Shown in pieces: positions 37,641 through 46,091 of a stretch of DNA of 64,000 nt (its first letter is position 1; every line of letters begins with the position of its first letter). Source of the DNA: CAYJEJ01 sp964369315 (GTDB lineage Bacteria > Pseudomonadota > Alphaproteobacteria > UBA3830 > JAIRWN01); NCBI GenBank assembly GCA_964369315.1, contig CAYJEJ010000001.1:90352-154351 (forward strand). The letters run 5' to 3'. The notes under the pieces were generated by a model. The model worked only from the letters and a program-made list of their open reading frames with translations, was not told the origin of the DNA and made no database searches. Both the position numbers and the translations under genes were made by a program.

Positions 37641-38957
37641 TTAGTATTTTGGCGGAGTGCCTCTGCCGATGCTTTCATATTTAAAGCCTAGGGGCTCAAC
37701 TTCATGAGCGGAATAGACATTTCTCAAGTCTATTATATTTGGCTCATTCATAACTTGTTTTAATTTTTTAAAATCTAGGCTTCTGAACTGATTCCACTCG
37801 GTAATAATCACAACCGCATCGGTGTTTTGGCACGCTTCATATGGGCAAGAGTGCCAAGTGATGTCCGAAAAGATTTTTCTAGCTTCTGAATCTGCTGGGT
37901 CGCATGCTGAAATTTTCGCGCCATATTTTTGTAGTTCGGGCACTATTACTAAGCTTGGGGAATCTCGCATATCATCAGTTTCGGGCTTAAACGTCACGCC
38001 AAGAATTGCAATTTTTTTGCCCTCCAAACGCCCTCCACAAGCGGTAATGACCTTTTTAGCCATTGCGAATTTACGTTCATCATTGGCTTTTATGACCGTA
38101 TCAACAATATCCATAGAAGAATCATGTTCTCGTGCGAAGAAAGTTAAAGCCTTGGTGTCTTTCGGGAAACAAGACCCGCCATAACCCGGACCTGCACACA
38201 AGAATTGCTTTCCAATACGTTTGTCTAAGCCCATAATTTTCGATATATGTTGAATATTCGCACCACATTTTTCAGATAAATCTGCCAACTGATTAACAAA
38301 ACATATTTTTGTAGCTAAAAAGGCATTTGATGCATACTTAGAAAGCTCTGACGTTTCAAGGGTTGTAAAAACAATTGGGGTTTCTAGTAAAAAGAGGGGT
38401 TTATAAAGGGTGTTCATCACCTCTTTTGCACGTTCGCTCTCTACTCCGACAACCACCCTGTCGGGACGCATAAAATCTTCTATCGCCGAGCCTTCACGTA
38501 AGAACTCGGGGTTTGAGGCAATATCAAAATCCGCATCAGGGTTGATTTTTTTGATGTGCTCGCGTAATTTTCGACAAGTGCCAACGGGAACCGTGGATTT
38601 TACAACAATAACCGTATAATGCTTAAGGGATTTTGCGACGTCTTCGGCAGCAGCAAAAAGATATGACAGGTCAGCTTCCTCCTCACCATCTTTACTAGGG
38701 GTGCCAACAGCCAAGAACACCACATCACTTTTGGCAACTGCATGAGTGATGTCGGTGACAAAAGATAGTCTTTCATGCTTGACATTGTCCTTTATAAGGG
38801 AGTCAAGCCCAGGCTCATATATCGGAACGATGCCTTGGTTTAGGCTTGATATTTTTTCTTGATTATTATCAACGCACGTTACACGAAATCCAAACGAAGA
38901 TAGGCAAGTCCCCGTCACTAACCCGACATATCCAGCACCGATTATAGTAATATCCAT
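37641..38957 (-). CDS. ugd: UDP-glucose 6-dehydrogenase
   Basis: Oxidises UDP-glucose to UDP-glucuronate. The 438-aa protein has the NAD Rossmann start I-I-G-A-G-Y-V-G-L-V-T-G (5-16) and the catalytic Cys in G-P-G-Y-G-G-S-C-F-P-K-D. The C-terminal NTP-binding region contains G-V-T-F-K-P-E-T-D-D-M-R-D-S. It follows galU by 1 base, so the pair converts glucose-1-phosphate to UDP-glucuronate for surface glycan or lipid A modification. Confidence 0.96.
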   Translation of the reverse strand: MDITIIGAGYVGLVTGTCLSSFGFRVTCVDNNQEKISSLNQGIVPIYEPGLDSLIKDNVKHERLSFVTDITHAVAKSDVVFLAVGTPSKDGEEEADLSYLFAAAEDVAKSLKHYTVIVVKSTVPVGTCRKLREHIKKINPDADFDIASNPEFLREGSAIEDFMRPDRVVVGVESERAKEVMNTLYKPLFLLETPIVFTTLETSELSKYASNAFLATKICFVNQLADLSEKCGANIQHISKIMGLDKRIGKQFLCAGPGYGGSCFPKDTKALTFFAREHDSSMDIVDTVIKANDERKFAMAKKVITACGGRLEGKKIAILGVTFKPETDDMRDSPSLVIVPELQKYGAKISACDPADSEARKIFSDITWHSCPYEACQNTDAVVIITEWNQFRSLDFKKLKQVMNEPNIIDLRNVYSAHEVEPLGFKYESIGRGTPPKY

Positions 38958-38958
38958 A

Positions 38959-39816
38959 CTATTTTATACCTCTTATATATTCTAAAACATCTTCTGATAA
39001 ATCTGAACGATTTAAAGCACTATATATTGTTGATTTTACCATCCCAAGTTTGCTCCCGCAATCGAAACGCTCGCCAGAGAAAAACACTCCCTTAAGGTCT
39101 GTGCTGGGAATCATGAGGTTAATGGCATTAGTCAGCTGTATCTCACCGCCAGATTTACATTCGTCTTTGGCTAAAATATCAAAAATATCGGGCTGTAAGA
39201 CATATCTTCCTATCACGGCAATGTTTGAAGGGCTGTTACTCAGCTGTGGTTTTTCAACCACTCCTTTAGCCAAAACAACATTATCATGCGTTTTTATTGG
39301 GTCAATGATGCCATATTTATTAACATCTTCATCATGAATTTTTTGCACTGCCAAGACATTACAGTCATCATAGCAAGAGATTAGTTCCTTAAGACAATTA
39401 GCCCCAACTATCAAATCATCTGCCAGTAGCACGGCAAAAGGCTCATCCCCAATAATATGCCTTGCACACCAAACAGCATGCCCTAAACCAAGGGGTTTTT
39501 GCTGACGCACATATGACACTTTGCCCGCTTCAAGCACCATTTTATCGACTTGATTTAAGAGGTCTTCACGTCCACGACTTTTCAATAAAAACTCTAGTTC
39601 ACCTGTATAGTCAAAATGGTCTTCTATGGCGGTTTTTCCACGTCCTGTGACGAATATAAGTTCTTCTATGCCAGCATCGAGAGCCTCCTCAACAGCATAT
39701 TGTATTAAGGGCTTGTCTATTACAGGGAGCATCTCTTTTGGCATCGCTTTTGTTGCTGGTAAAAAACGCGTCCCCATGCCGCCAACTGGAAAAATTGCCT
39801 TTTTTATTTTTTTCAT
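38959..39816 (-). CDS. galU: UTP-glucose-1-phosphate uridylyltransferase
   Basis: Makes UDP-glucose from UTP and glucose-1-phosphate. The 285-aa protein shows the nucleotidyltransferase signature G-G-M-G-T-R-F-L-P-A-T-K-A-M-P-K-E-M-L-P near residue 13 and V-E-K-P near 190. It is in a minus-strand run uppP-galU-ugd with gaps of 1-6 bases. Confidence 0.96.
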   Translation of the reverse strand: MKKIKKAIFPVGGMGTRFLPATKAMPKEMLPVIDKPLIQYAVEEALDAGIEELIFVTGRGKTAIEDHFDYTGELEFLLKSRGREDLLNQVDKMVLEAGKVSYVRQQKPLGLGHAVWCARHIIGDEPFAVLLADDLIVGANCLKELISCYDDCNVLAVQKIHDEDVNKYGIIDPIKTHDNVVLAKGVVEKPQLSNSPSNIAVIGRYVLQPDIFDILAKDECKSGGEIQLTNAINLMIPSTDLKGVFFSGERFDCGSKLGMVKSTIYSALNRSDLSEDVLEYIRGIK

Positions 39817-39822
39817 AATTTG

Positions 39823-40629
39823 TTAATTATAATAGTAAAGTATCAATAACACACAGCCTAGCAGAATTCTATAAATTACAAATGGGAAAAATGTCTTTTT
39901 TTCTACCCAGCTATTCATTACCCTTAATGTTAAAACGCCAAAAATAAACGCCATCAAGCACGATAACACCAAGCCATCGCTAGATATTTCATCAACGGCA
40001 GTTAAAACCTTTATGGTCTTTAAGAACACCGCTCCACAAACGGGGATGACGGACATCATCATCGAAAACTTAAATGAAACACTTCGTCCATATCCCAAAA
40101 ATCGCATCCCTGTCAAGCAACAACCCAATCTGCTCGCACCAGCGATGATGGAACAGACCTGAAACAAGCCAATTATGAACGCATCTTTAATAGAAATCTC
40201 GCTCTCTTTACAATCTTTTCTAACAGCAAAACGGTCAGCAACCATTAACAGTGTGCCAAAACCAATCGCACTAGTTCCAACAACGAGGAGCGAATTTAAC
40301 CTGAAGGGAAAATAAATCTCAGCCACCCCAAATATTATAATAGTTGGTAAACTTGCAACGATTAATGAAAGGGTATATTGCGTGTCTTCATCTCTTTGTT
40401 GGTTTGTGATGAGTTTAAGCAAGCCCATTATTGCACTAAATATTTGGGTTCTAAAAATCAAAAATATCCCGCCCAAAGAACCAAAGTGCACAACAACATC
40501 AGCGGCATGTCCCGAGTCTGGCCAGTGCATGAAAATGGGTAAAATCGCCAAATGTGCTGACGAGCTAACAGGGATAAATTCGGTTATGCCTTGAATTACA
40601 CCTGCGACTATTGATTGACATATTTCCAT
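39823..40629 (-). CDS. uppP: Undecaprenyl-diphosphatase UppP (BacA)
   Basis: An integral membrane phosphatase that recycles undecaprenyl diphosphate, the carrier lipid for peptidoglycan and glycans. The 268-aa product has the first active-site motif Q-G-I-T-E-F-I-P-V-S-S-S-A-H-L (13-27). The second motif reads G-A-S-R-L-G where most homologues have P-G-x-S-R-x-G; the Arg is kept. About eight hydrophobic segments are visible. It shares a likely operon with galU and ugd. Confidence 0.93.
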   Translation of the reverse strand: MEICQSIVAGVIQGITEFIPVSSSAHLAILPIFMHWPDSGHAADVVVHFGSLGGIFLIFRTQIFSAIMGLLKLITNQQRDEDTQYTLSLIVASLPTIIIFGVAEIYFPFRLNSLLVVGTSAIGFGTLLMVADRFAVRKDCKESEISIKDAFIIGLFQVCSIIAGASRLGCCLTGMRFLGYGRSVSFKFSMMMSVIPVCGAVFLKTIKVLTAVDEISSDGLVLSCLMAFIFGVLTLRVMNSWVEKKTFFPFVIYRILLGCVLLILYYYN

Positions 40630-40700
40630 TATGATATTTACTGAATATTATAGTTATTCTTTTAACATAGTATTGCTTTTAGCTAAAGTAGGTAAAATTT

Positions 40701-41372
40701 ATGATGACCCTTTATCATTATTGGCTGTGTCCCTTTTGCAGAACAGTAAGGCTTGTTTTAAATGAAAAAAACATCGAATATAACCTGATAATAGAAAGAT
40801 ATTGGGAAAAAAGAGAAGATTTTTTGAAATTAAATAAATCTGGACAAGTCCCTTTTTTGGAAGACATTTCGGGTAATATGGTTGTTGGAAGTGGAGCAAT
40901 AATTGAATATATAAAAGAAAAATATGACACTAAATCTGCTTTAGAAGGAAAAGATTTTGAACATCGCCTTAAGATAATCAGCATATGTGATTGGCTTAAT
41001 CAGACTTTTTATAGTCAGGTGTCTCATATGATGCTTTATGAAAAAGTATTAAAACGTCATATGAAAGAAGGTGGACCAGACTCTTTAATGATTAGGCGAG
41101 CAAATGATAATATGCGAAATCAATTTGAATACTTGTCATCGTTAATAGAGCAGGAAAATTATTTGGCGGGCAGTGAGCTAACGCTTGCAGATTTAACAGC
41201 AGCGGCACATATATCTTGTTTGGATTATATATCTATAATTTCATGGGATAAGTATCCTGAAGTTCGCGATTGGTACGCAAAAGTCAAGTCTCGCCCAAGC
41301 TTTAGACCAATATTAGAAGACCACGTTCCTGCAATAACGCCACCACCTTTTTATAAAGAACTGGATTTTTGA
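40701..41372 (+). CDS. Glutathione S-transferase family protein
   Basis: A 223-aa two-domain protein: thioredoxin-like N-domain with C-P-F-C (Cys10, Cys13) and S-G-Q-V-P-F-L, then a helical C-domain starting near 90 with the folding motif L-T-L-A-D-L-T-A-A. The C-x-x-C resembles glutaredoxin-2/SspA-like members rather than Tyr/Ser-type GSTs, so a thiol-transfer role is possible. The start could equally be the next codon (ATG at 40704). Confidence 0.88.
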   Translation: MMTLYHYWLCPFCRTVRLVLNEKNIEYNLIIERYWEKREDFLKLNKSGQVPFLEDISGNMVVGSGAIIEYIKEKYDTKSALEGKDFEHRLKIISICDWLNQTFYSQVSHMMLYEKVLKRHMKEGGPDSLMIRRANDNMRNQFEYLSSLIEQENYLAGSELTLADLTAAAHISCLDYISIISWDKYPEVRDWYAKVKSRPSFRPILEDHVPAITPPPFYKELDF

Positions 41373-41436
41373 GTGTTAAGATGAACAAACCAGTTTACAT
41401 AATGGAGAAAGTAGACTAACCTTCTCTAGTATTTTT

Positions 41437-41512
41437 GTCCCCATCGTCTAGCGGTCTAGGACATCGCCCTTTCAAGGCGGAAACACGGGTTCGATTCCCG
41501 TTGGGGATACCA
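41437..41512 (+). tRNA. tRNA-Glu(TTC)
   Basis: 76 nt with encoded CCA. Acceptor GTCCCCA pairs with TGGGGAT, the anticodon loop CTTTCAA on a CGCC/GGCG stem gives TTC, and the T-loop region is GGGTTCGATTCCC. It lies between the GST-like gene and the folate operon. Confidence 0.95.
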
Positions 41513-41535
41513 AGCTGATTTGTAATGCTCCAAAT

Positions 41536-42285
41536 ATGAAGATTATTCCCATAAAACTTCCTATTATCTCAGTGAATTCAAATTTGCTGGATGCACTGAA
41601 AAATCATTTGCCAAAAATTGACGAAAACTCCGTATTAGCTATTACATCAAAGGTTGTAAGCCTTTCAGAGGGAAGAGTTGTTAATGAAAACACAAACAAA
41701 ACTGAGCTAATAAAAAAAGAAAGCGATTTCTACATAAACCCTAGGCAAGATAGCCCGCATCCTATATTTATCACCATAAAAAATGGCATATTAATACCCT
41801 CAGCGGGTATAGATGAGTCCAATACGGATGCTGGGTTTGTGCTCTACCCTGAGGACGTTTTTGATTCTTGCTACCAAATTTGGCAGGATTTGAGAGAATT
41901 TTATAAATTAGATAATTTTGGCGTCATCATCACTGACAGCCACACAACGCCAATGAGACATGGGGTCATAGGGATTGCACTTAGTTGGTGTGGTTTTAAG
42001 CCGACGAGAAATTATATAGGTGAAAAAGATATTTTTCAAAAGCAACTGCGGGTTACCAAGGTAAATGTCATCGATGCGTTGGCCACAACGGCAGTATTTG
42101 CAATGGGCGAAGGAAATGAACAAACCCCAGTTGCCGTAATGTCAGAGATTAATAACATAGAATTTACCAGTTTTCCTCCCTCGCAATTAGATAAAGATAG
42201 TATTAAGATTGAAATTAAAGATGACCTTTATGAGCCGCTTCTTTGTGGGGCGACATGGTGCAAAGGTGGGGGAGGCGTTAAGTGA
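41536..42285 (+). CDS. folC2: COG1478 gamma-glutamyl ligase, likely dihydrofolate synthase FolC2
   Basis: A 249-aa homologue of CofE (coenzyme F420-0:glutamate ligase), with the family motifs I-T-S-K-V-V-S-L-S-E-G-R near 37 and I-T-D-S-H-T-T-P-M-R-H-G-V-I-G-I-A near 137. F420 makers are unlikely here. The gene overlaps folKP by 4 bases and is followed by folA. In Chlamydia and some other intracellular bacteria, COG1478 proteins next to folate genes were shown to replace FolC in adding glutamate to dihydropteroate. Function here is inferred from that context; no canonical folC is in the window. Confidence 0.85.
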   Translation: MKIIPIKLPIISVNSNLLDALKNHLPKIDENSVLAITSKVVSLSEGRVVNENTNKTELIKKESDFYINPRQDSPHPIFITIKNGILIPSAGIDESNTDAGFVLYPEDVFDSCYQIWQDLREFYKLDNFGVIITDSHTTPMRHGVIGIALSWCGFKPTRNYIGEKDIFQKQLRVTKVNVIDALATTAVFAMGEGNEQTPVAVMSEINNIEFTSFPPSQLDKDSIKIEIKDDLYEPLLCGATWCKGGGGVK

Positions 42286-43607
42286 TATCAGAAGTTTTAA
42301 TAAGTTTGGGTGCTAACCTAGGTGACCGATTAGAGACGTTTCGTCTTGCTATTGAAAGAATGAAAGCTATTGGGCTGGATGATATCGTTGAGTCGGTAGT
42401 GATAGAAAATAAAGCTGTCCTACCTCCTGACGCACCAAAGTCTTGGGATATTCCGTTTCTTAACATGGTTATTAGGGCAAAAACAAACCTAAAACCCCAA
42501 GAATTGCTGAAAAAATTGCAAAATATTGAGATTGAACTGGGCAGACCAAAACAACATGTCAAATGGAGCCCAAGGGGTATTGACTTGGACATTCTGCTTT
42601 GGAAAAATCAAAACATTAATGAAGTGGACATAACCGTTCCTCATAAGAGCTTGATGGTAAGACCTTTTTTATTGCATTTGATTGCAACCATTGCTCCAGA
42701 TTGGACGATAGATGATGAATGTAATCAAAAAAATGCAGCCGACGAAAAAACCATTTCAGAAATTGCATACGAGAAGGTTCAGCTAAAATCTTTGTTTACA
42801 AAAAGCTTTGTCACCAAACCGAGATTAGTTGGGATTTTAAACATCACGCCAGATTCTTTTTCGGATGGCGGTAATTATTTTAATCCAAAAACGGCCATTT
42901 CGCATGGAATAGCGATGATTAATCAAGGAGCAAGTGTAATAGAGCTTGGTCCCATGTCATTGAGGGTCGATGCCAAAGTGCTTAGCCAAGAAGAGGAATG
43001 GGCTCGGCTGGAGCCAGTCTTGTCTGGGCTAAAAAATGAACAAATAAACTGTCAAATCAGTGTCGAGACTTTGTATGATGAAAATGCATTAAAAAGCCTA
43101 GGCTATGGAATCCATTGGATAAATAATACAGCGAATTTATTATCTGATGCAACCCTGCGAGAGCTAGCGAAAAATAAAATAAAGGTTGTATTAATGCACG
43201 AGTTGGGTGTTCCGCCAGTTAAAACCCGCATAATTGACCCAAGAGAAAACGCTTTGGAAGTGGTAAATCGTTGGATTAATAATACGATGGATAGGTTAGA
43301 GAATTTGGGTTTTGCTAGCAATCAAGTAATCATTGACCCAGGTATTGGGTTTGGTAAAAACTGTTATCAAAACCTAGAGTTATTGAAGAAAATCAAGCGT
43401 TTGCACAAGCAAAACGTAGTATTATTTGTTGGGCACTCAAGAAAGTCTTATTTGGAGGCAATCACTCAAAAACCTTCTAAAGAAAGAGACATTGAAACCA
43501 TCGCGGTGAGCAAGTTTCTCTTAGATGCTGGCGTAGACTACCTAAGGGTGCATAACGTTGAAGACCATATGAGGTTTTTTGTGGCAGACAAATTGATTAA
43601 TAGCTAA
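42282..43607 (+). CDS. folKP: Bifunctional HPPK-DHPS (FolK-FolP fusion)
   Basis: A 441-aa fusion. Residues 1-140 are HPPK (S-L-G-A-N-L-G-D-R near 7, W-S-P-R-G-I-D-L-D-I-L-L near 96), and residues 180-441 are dihydropteroate synthase (V-G-I-L-N-I-T-P-D-S-F-S-D-G-G near 185, D-P-G-I-G-F-G-K near 352, G-H-S-R-K near 384). It pyrophosphorylates 6-hydroxymethylpterin and condenses it with p-aminobenzoate. GTG start inside the folC2 stop (GTGA). In bacteria FolK and FolP are usually separate; fusions are known in some intracellular lineages. Confidence 0.93.
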   Translation: MISEVLISLGANLGDRLETFRLAIERMKAIGLDDIVESVVIENKAVLPPDAPKSWDIPFLNMVIRAKTNLKPQELLKKLQNIEIELGRPKQHVKWSPRGIDLDILLWKNQNINEVDITVPHKSLMVRPFLLHLIATIAPDWTIDDECNQKNAADEKTISEIAYEKVQLKSLFTKSFVTKPRLVGILNITPDSFSDGGNYFNPKTAISHGIAMINQGASVIELGPMSLRVDAKVLSQEEEWARLEPVLSGLKNEQINCQISVETLYDENALKSLGYGIHWINNTANLLSDATLRELAKNKIKVVLMHELGVPPVKTRIIDPRENALEVVNRWINNTMDRLENLGFASNQVIIDPGIGFGKNCYQNLELLKKIKRLHKQNVVLFVGHSRKSYLEAITQKPSKERDIETIAVSKFLLDAGVDYLRVHNVEDHMRFFVADKLINS

Positions 43608-43623
43608 TGGAGGGTAAGCAAAG

Positions 43624-44130
43624 ATGATAAGGCAAAAAGTTACTGGAATAATGGCATGTGACCCTGATGGCGTGATAGGCAATAATGGTCAAATTCCTTG
43701 GAAGTGTGAAGATGATATATCATTTTTCAGGGCAGTAACTCACGGGGGCACGGTTATTATGGGCGGCAGGACATTTTTAAGCCTTCCAAATGGTTTTTTT
43801 GATGATCGGAATGGTATTGTTTTTTCAAGAATCCTTGAATTGAAAAAAAAGTATTCCTTTTTGTACGTTGTGAATTCATTAGACGCACTGAAGGAAAAAT
43901 TGCAATCCATGGACCCAAATAAAAAAGTTTTTATGATTGGCGGGGCACAAATTGCAGAACTGTTTTTAACAAACAATTTGGTGGATGATTTCATTCTAAC
44001 AGTAATGAAAAAACATTACCAAGGTGATACTAAAATAAACCTCGAACATTTTTCCAAATGGAATATCAATTTAAAAATTGAAAAAAACGAATACTATAGA
44101 TATCACTATGTGAATGGTCCTTTAGAGTAA
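43624..44130 (+). CDS. folA: Dihydrofolate reductase
   Basis: A 168-aa DHFR: N-terminal I-M-A-C-D-P-D-G-V-I-G-N-N-G-Q-I-P-W, catalytic acidic residue in E-D-D-I-S-F-F, G-G-R-T-F-L-S-L-P, and the NADPH loop M-I-G-G-A-Q-I. It lies 16 bases after folKP with an AGGG ribosome-binding site, completing a folC2-folKP-folA operon. It converges with obgE. Confidence 0.93.
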   Translation: MIRQKVTGIMACDPDGVIGNNGQIPWKCEDDISFFRAVTHGGTVIMGGRTFLSLPNGFFDDRNGIVFSRILELKKKYSFLYVVNSLDALKEKLQSMDPNKKVFMIGGAQIAELFLTNNLVDDFILTVMKKHYQGDTKINLEHFSKWNINLKIEKNEYYRYHYVNGPLE

Positions 44131-44164
44131 CCGGTCACTGAGAATATCACCCCCTAAGATGCGT

Positions 44165-45145
44165 CTAGATTTTATGAATAATATGATTCATTAAATCGCT
44201 GATGCCTTCGTGCGAGACAGCAGATATTAAAAAAACTTGTTTTTTTGTGATTTGCTGAATCTCTTTCGCCTTTCGCAGAAGCTCATCCTTTGGCATGATG
44301 TCAGATTTATTTAGGGCGATTACTTCATATTTATCGGACAGACCATTGCCATATTTTGAAAGTTCGTGTCTGATTTTCTCATATTGTTCTAGGGGGCTTT
44401 CCGCGTCAGCACTGATTAAATGCAGGAGCACTCGACAGCGTTCAACATGGCTCAAGAACTTATCTCCCAGTCCCACACCCATGTGTGCCCCCTCAATCAA
44501 CCCAGGGATATCGGCTATGACAAACTCTTTGTCATCAACAGATGCCACACCTAGTTGTGGGATAAGCGTTGTAAAAGGATAGTCGGCAATTTTCGGCTTT
44601 GCACGGGTATTCGCTGCGAGAAATGTTGATTTGCCTGCATTTGGCATTCCGACCAGTCCAACATCTGCGATTAGCTTAAGTTTTAGCCAAATCCAAAATT
44701 CATCCCCTTTGGTGCCTGTGCCGGCATATCGCGGTGCTTGGTTGGTCGACGTTTTGAAGTTGATATTTCCCAATCCTCCTCTTCCGCCATGGGCTAAAAT
44801 AAATTTTTGTCCACTTTCTGTGAAATCAAATATTAAAGACTCATCTTCATCCATTATCACCTGCGTTCCAACAGGGACGCTTAATACGAGGTCATCTCCA
44901 GAAGCACCTGTGCAGTTTCGACCTCGACCGTTTTCACCACGTTTTGCCTTAAAATGTTGCTGATAGCGATAGTCGATTAATGTATTAAGGTTATTAGCCG
45001 ACTTGATTATGACATCACCGCCATTGCCGCCATCACCGCCATCTGGACCGCCAAATTCAATAAATTTTTCTCTCCTAAAGCTGACACATCCGTTTCCCCC
45101 GTCACCAGCCTTTATATATATCTTCACAGTGTCTAAAAATTTCAT
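44165..45145 (-). CDS. obgE: GTPase Obg/CgtA
   Basis: A ribosome-assembly GTPase. The start is ATG 45145 (M-K-F-L-D-T-V), the family's usual N-terminus, with AGGAA upstream; an in-frame ATG at 45199 would add 18 atypical residues. The 326-aa product has the Gly-rich Obg fold (G-D-G-G-N-G-C, G-G-D-G-G-N-G-G) and then a G domain with G-M-P-N-A-G-K-S-T, D-I-P-G-L-I-E and N-K-S-D. The variable C-terminal domain is absent. It is divergent from rplU-rpmA, the usual neighbours. Confidence 0.96.
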   Translation of the reverse strand: MKFLDTVKIYIKAGDGGNGCVSFRREKFIEFGGPDGGDGGNGGDVIIKSANNLNTLIDYRYQQHFKAKRGENGRGRNCTGASGDDLVLSVPVGTQVIMDEDESLIFDFTESGQKFILAHGGRGGLGNINFKTSTNQAPRYAGTGTKGDEFWIWLKLKLIADVGLVGMPNAGKSTFLAANTRAKPKIADYPFTTLIPQLGVASVDDKEFVIADIPGLIEGAHMGVGLGDKFLSHVERCRVLLHLISADAESPLEQYEKIRHELSKYGNGLSDKYEVIALNKSDIMPKDELLRKAKEIQQITKKQVFLISAVSHEGISDLMNHIIHKI

Positions 45146-45170
45146 TATTAAGCTTTCCTCAAAAACTCTA

Positions 45171-45199
45171 TTGACATAAACCTCAATACGTTTTATCAA
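45171..45199 (+). promoter_or_regulatory. Possible sigma-70 promoter of rplU-rpmA
   Basis: -35 TTGACA (perfect), a 17-base spacer and -10 TATCAA, about 60 bases upstream of the rplU start. The -10 is only a 4/6 match. Confidence 0.5.
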
Positions 45200-45260
45200 T
45201 TTTATAGCGTGAAAGCCAATGGTTTTGGTTTATATATAATTTTTAGGTTTGATTAAACTT

Positions 45261-45578
45261 ATGTTTGCGGTAGTAAAAATTGGTGGAAAGCAGTACAAAG
45301 TCTGCGAAGGTGACCTAGTCAAAGTTGAAAAAATCTCCTTAGAAAAAGGTGATTCTTGTACTTTTGACCAAGTTCTTATGATAGAAAATGGGAAAGATAC
45401 CGTTACTGGTAAGCCTTTTGTTTCAGGGGCGACGGTTACCGCTACGATAGAAGAGCAGGGAAAGGCAAGAACAATTCTTGTGTTTAAAAAACGCAGAAGA
45501 AAACACTTTAGAAGGAAAAACGGTCATCGTCAGAGATTTACCGTTCTTAAGGTTAGCAAGATTAACATAGGTGCTTAG
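45261..45578 (+). CDS. rplU: 50S ribosomal protein L21
   Basis: Start at ATG 45261 (M-F-A-V-V-K-I-G-G-K-Q-Y), which gives 105 aa, the usual L21 length; the upstream in-frame ATG at 45249 would add 4 residues. Conserved C-terminal R-R-R-K-H-F-R-R-K-N-G-H-R-Q is present. Followed by rpmA in one operon. Confidence 0.96.
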   Translation: MFAVVKIGGKQYKVCEGDLVKVEKISLEKGDSCTFDQVLMIENGKDTVTGKPFVSGATVTATIEEQGKARTILVFKKRRRKHFRRKNGHRQRFTVLKVSKINIGA

Positions 45579-45621
45579 GGCACTGTTGCTTTGTTGAGCA
45601 TGTTTATTAGAGGGTTGAGAA

Positions 45622-45867
45622 GTGGCACATAAAAAAGCTGGTGGAAGTACTTGTAACGGGCGTGATTCTGAGAGTAAGCGTTTGGGCGTAAAGCGTTTTG
45701 GGGGGCAGTCTGTGGTCGCTGGTAATATAATTGTTCGCCAAAGAGGTACGAAATTCTATCCAGGTAAAAATGTTGGGATGGGGAAAGACCATACGCTTTT
45801 TGCCTTAACAGATGGTGTTGTAAAGTTTTCTATTAGCAACAGACGGAGCGTCGTCTCTTTGTTGTGA
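45622..45867 (+). CDS. rpmA: 50S ribosomal protein L27
   Basis: 81 aa, beginning A-H-K-K-A-G-G-S-T after the initiator. The start is GTG at 45622, with GAGGG 10 bases upstream. No Firmicute-type N-terminal cleavable extension. A strong terminator follows. Confidence 0.96.
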   Translation: MAHKKAGGSTCNGRDSESKRLGVKRFGGQSVVAGNIIVRQRGTKFYPGKNVGMGKDHTLFALTDGVVKFSISNRRSVVSLL

Positions 45868-45894
45868 TTTAAGTTTTCTCCTTAAATGAACTTG

Positions 45895-45921
45895 CCCCTC
45901 ACTTTCGTGAGGGGTTTTTTT
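45895..45921 (+). terminator. Rho-independent terminator of rplU-rpmA
   Basis: CCCCTCAC and GTGAGGGG form a perfect 8-bp stem around TTTC, followed by seven T. It lies 27 bases after the rpmA stop and separates the ribosomal operon from the accessory island. Confidence 0.92.
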
Positions 45922-46029
45922 ATGATAAATTCAATATTATTTGCTATAATAATAAAAGTTTTCTCCATTGATTTTCTGGCTTTTTTGCTTGCTTAATCAC
46001 CGCAATCACCTATTTTTGTCAAAAAGATA

Positions 46030-46058
46030 TTGTTTTAGGCAATATTTTGATGTAATAT
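46030..46058 (+). promoter_or_regulatory. Probable sigma-70 promoter of metalloprotease copy 3
   Basis: -35 TTGTTT (46030-46035), a 17-base spacer and -10 TAATAT (46053-46058), as in the two paralogues, about 34 bases before the ATG. Confidence 0.6.
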
Positions 46059-46091
46059 CTTATTCTAAATTAATTTTCAAGGAATGAAGAT

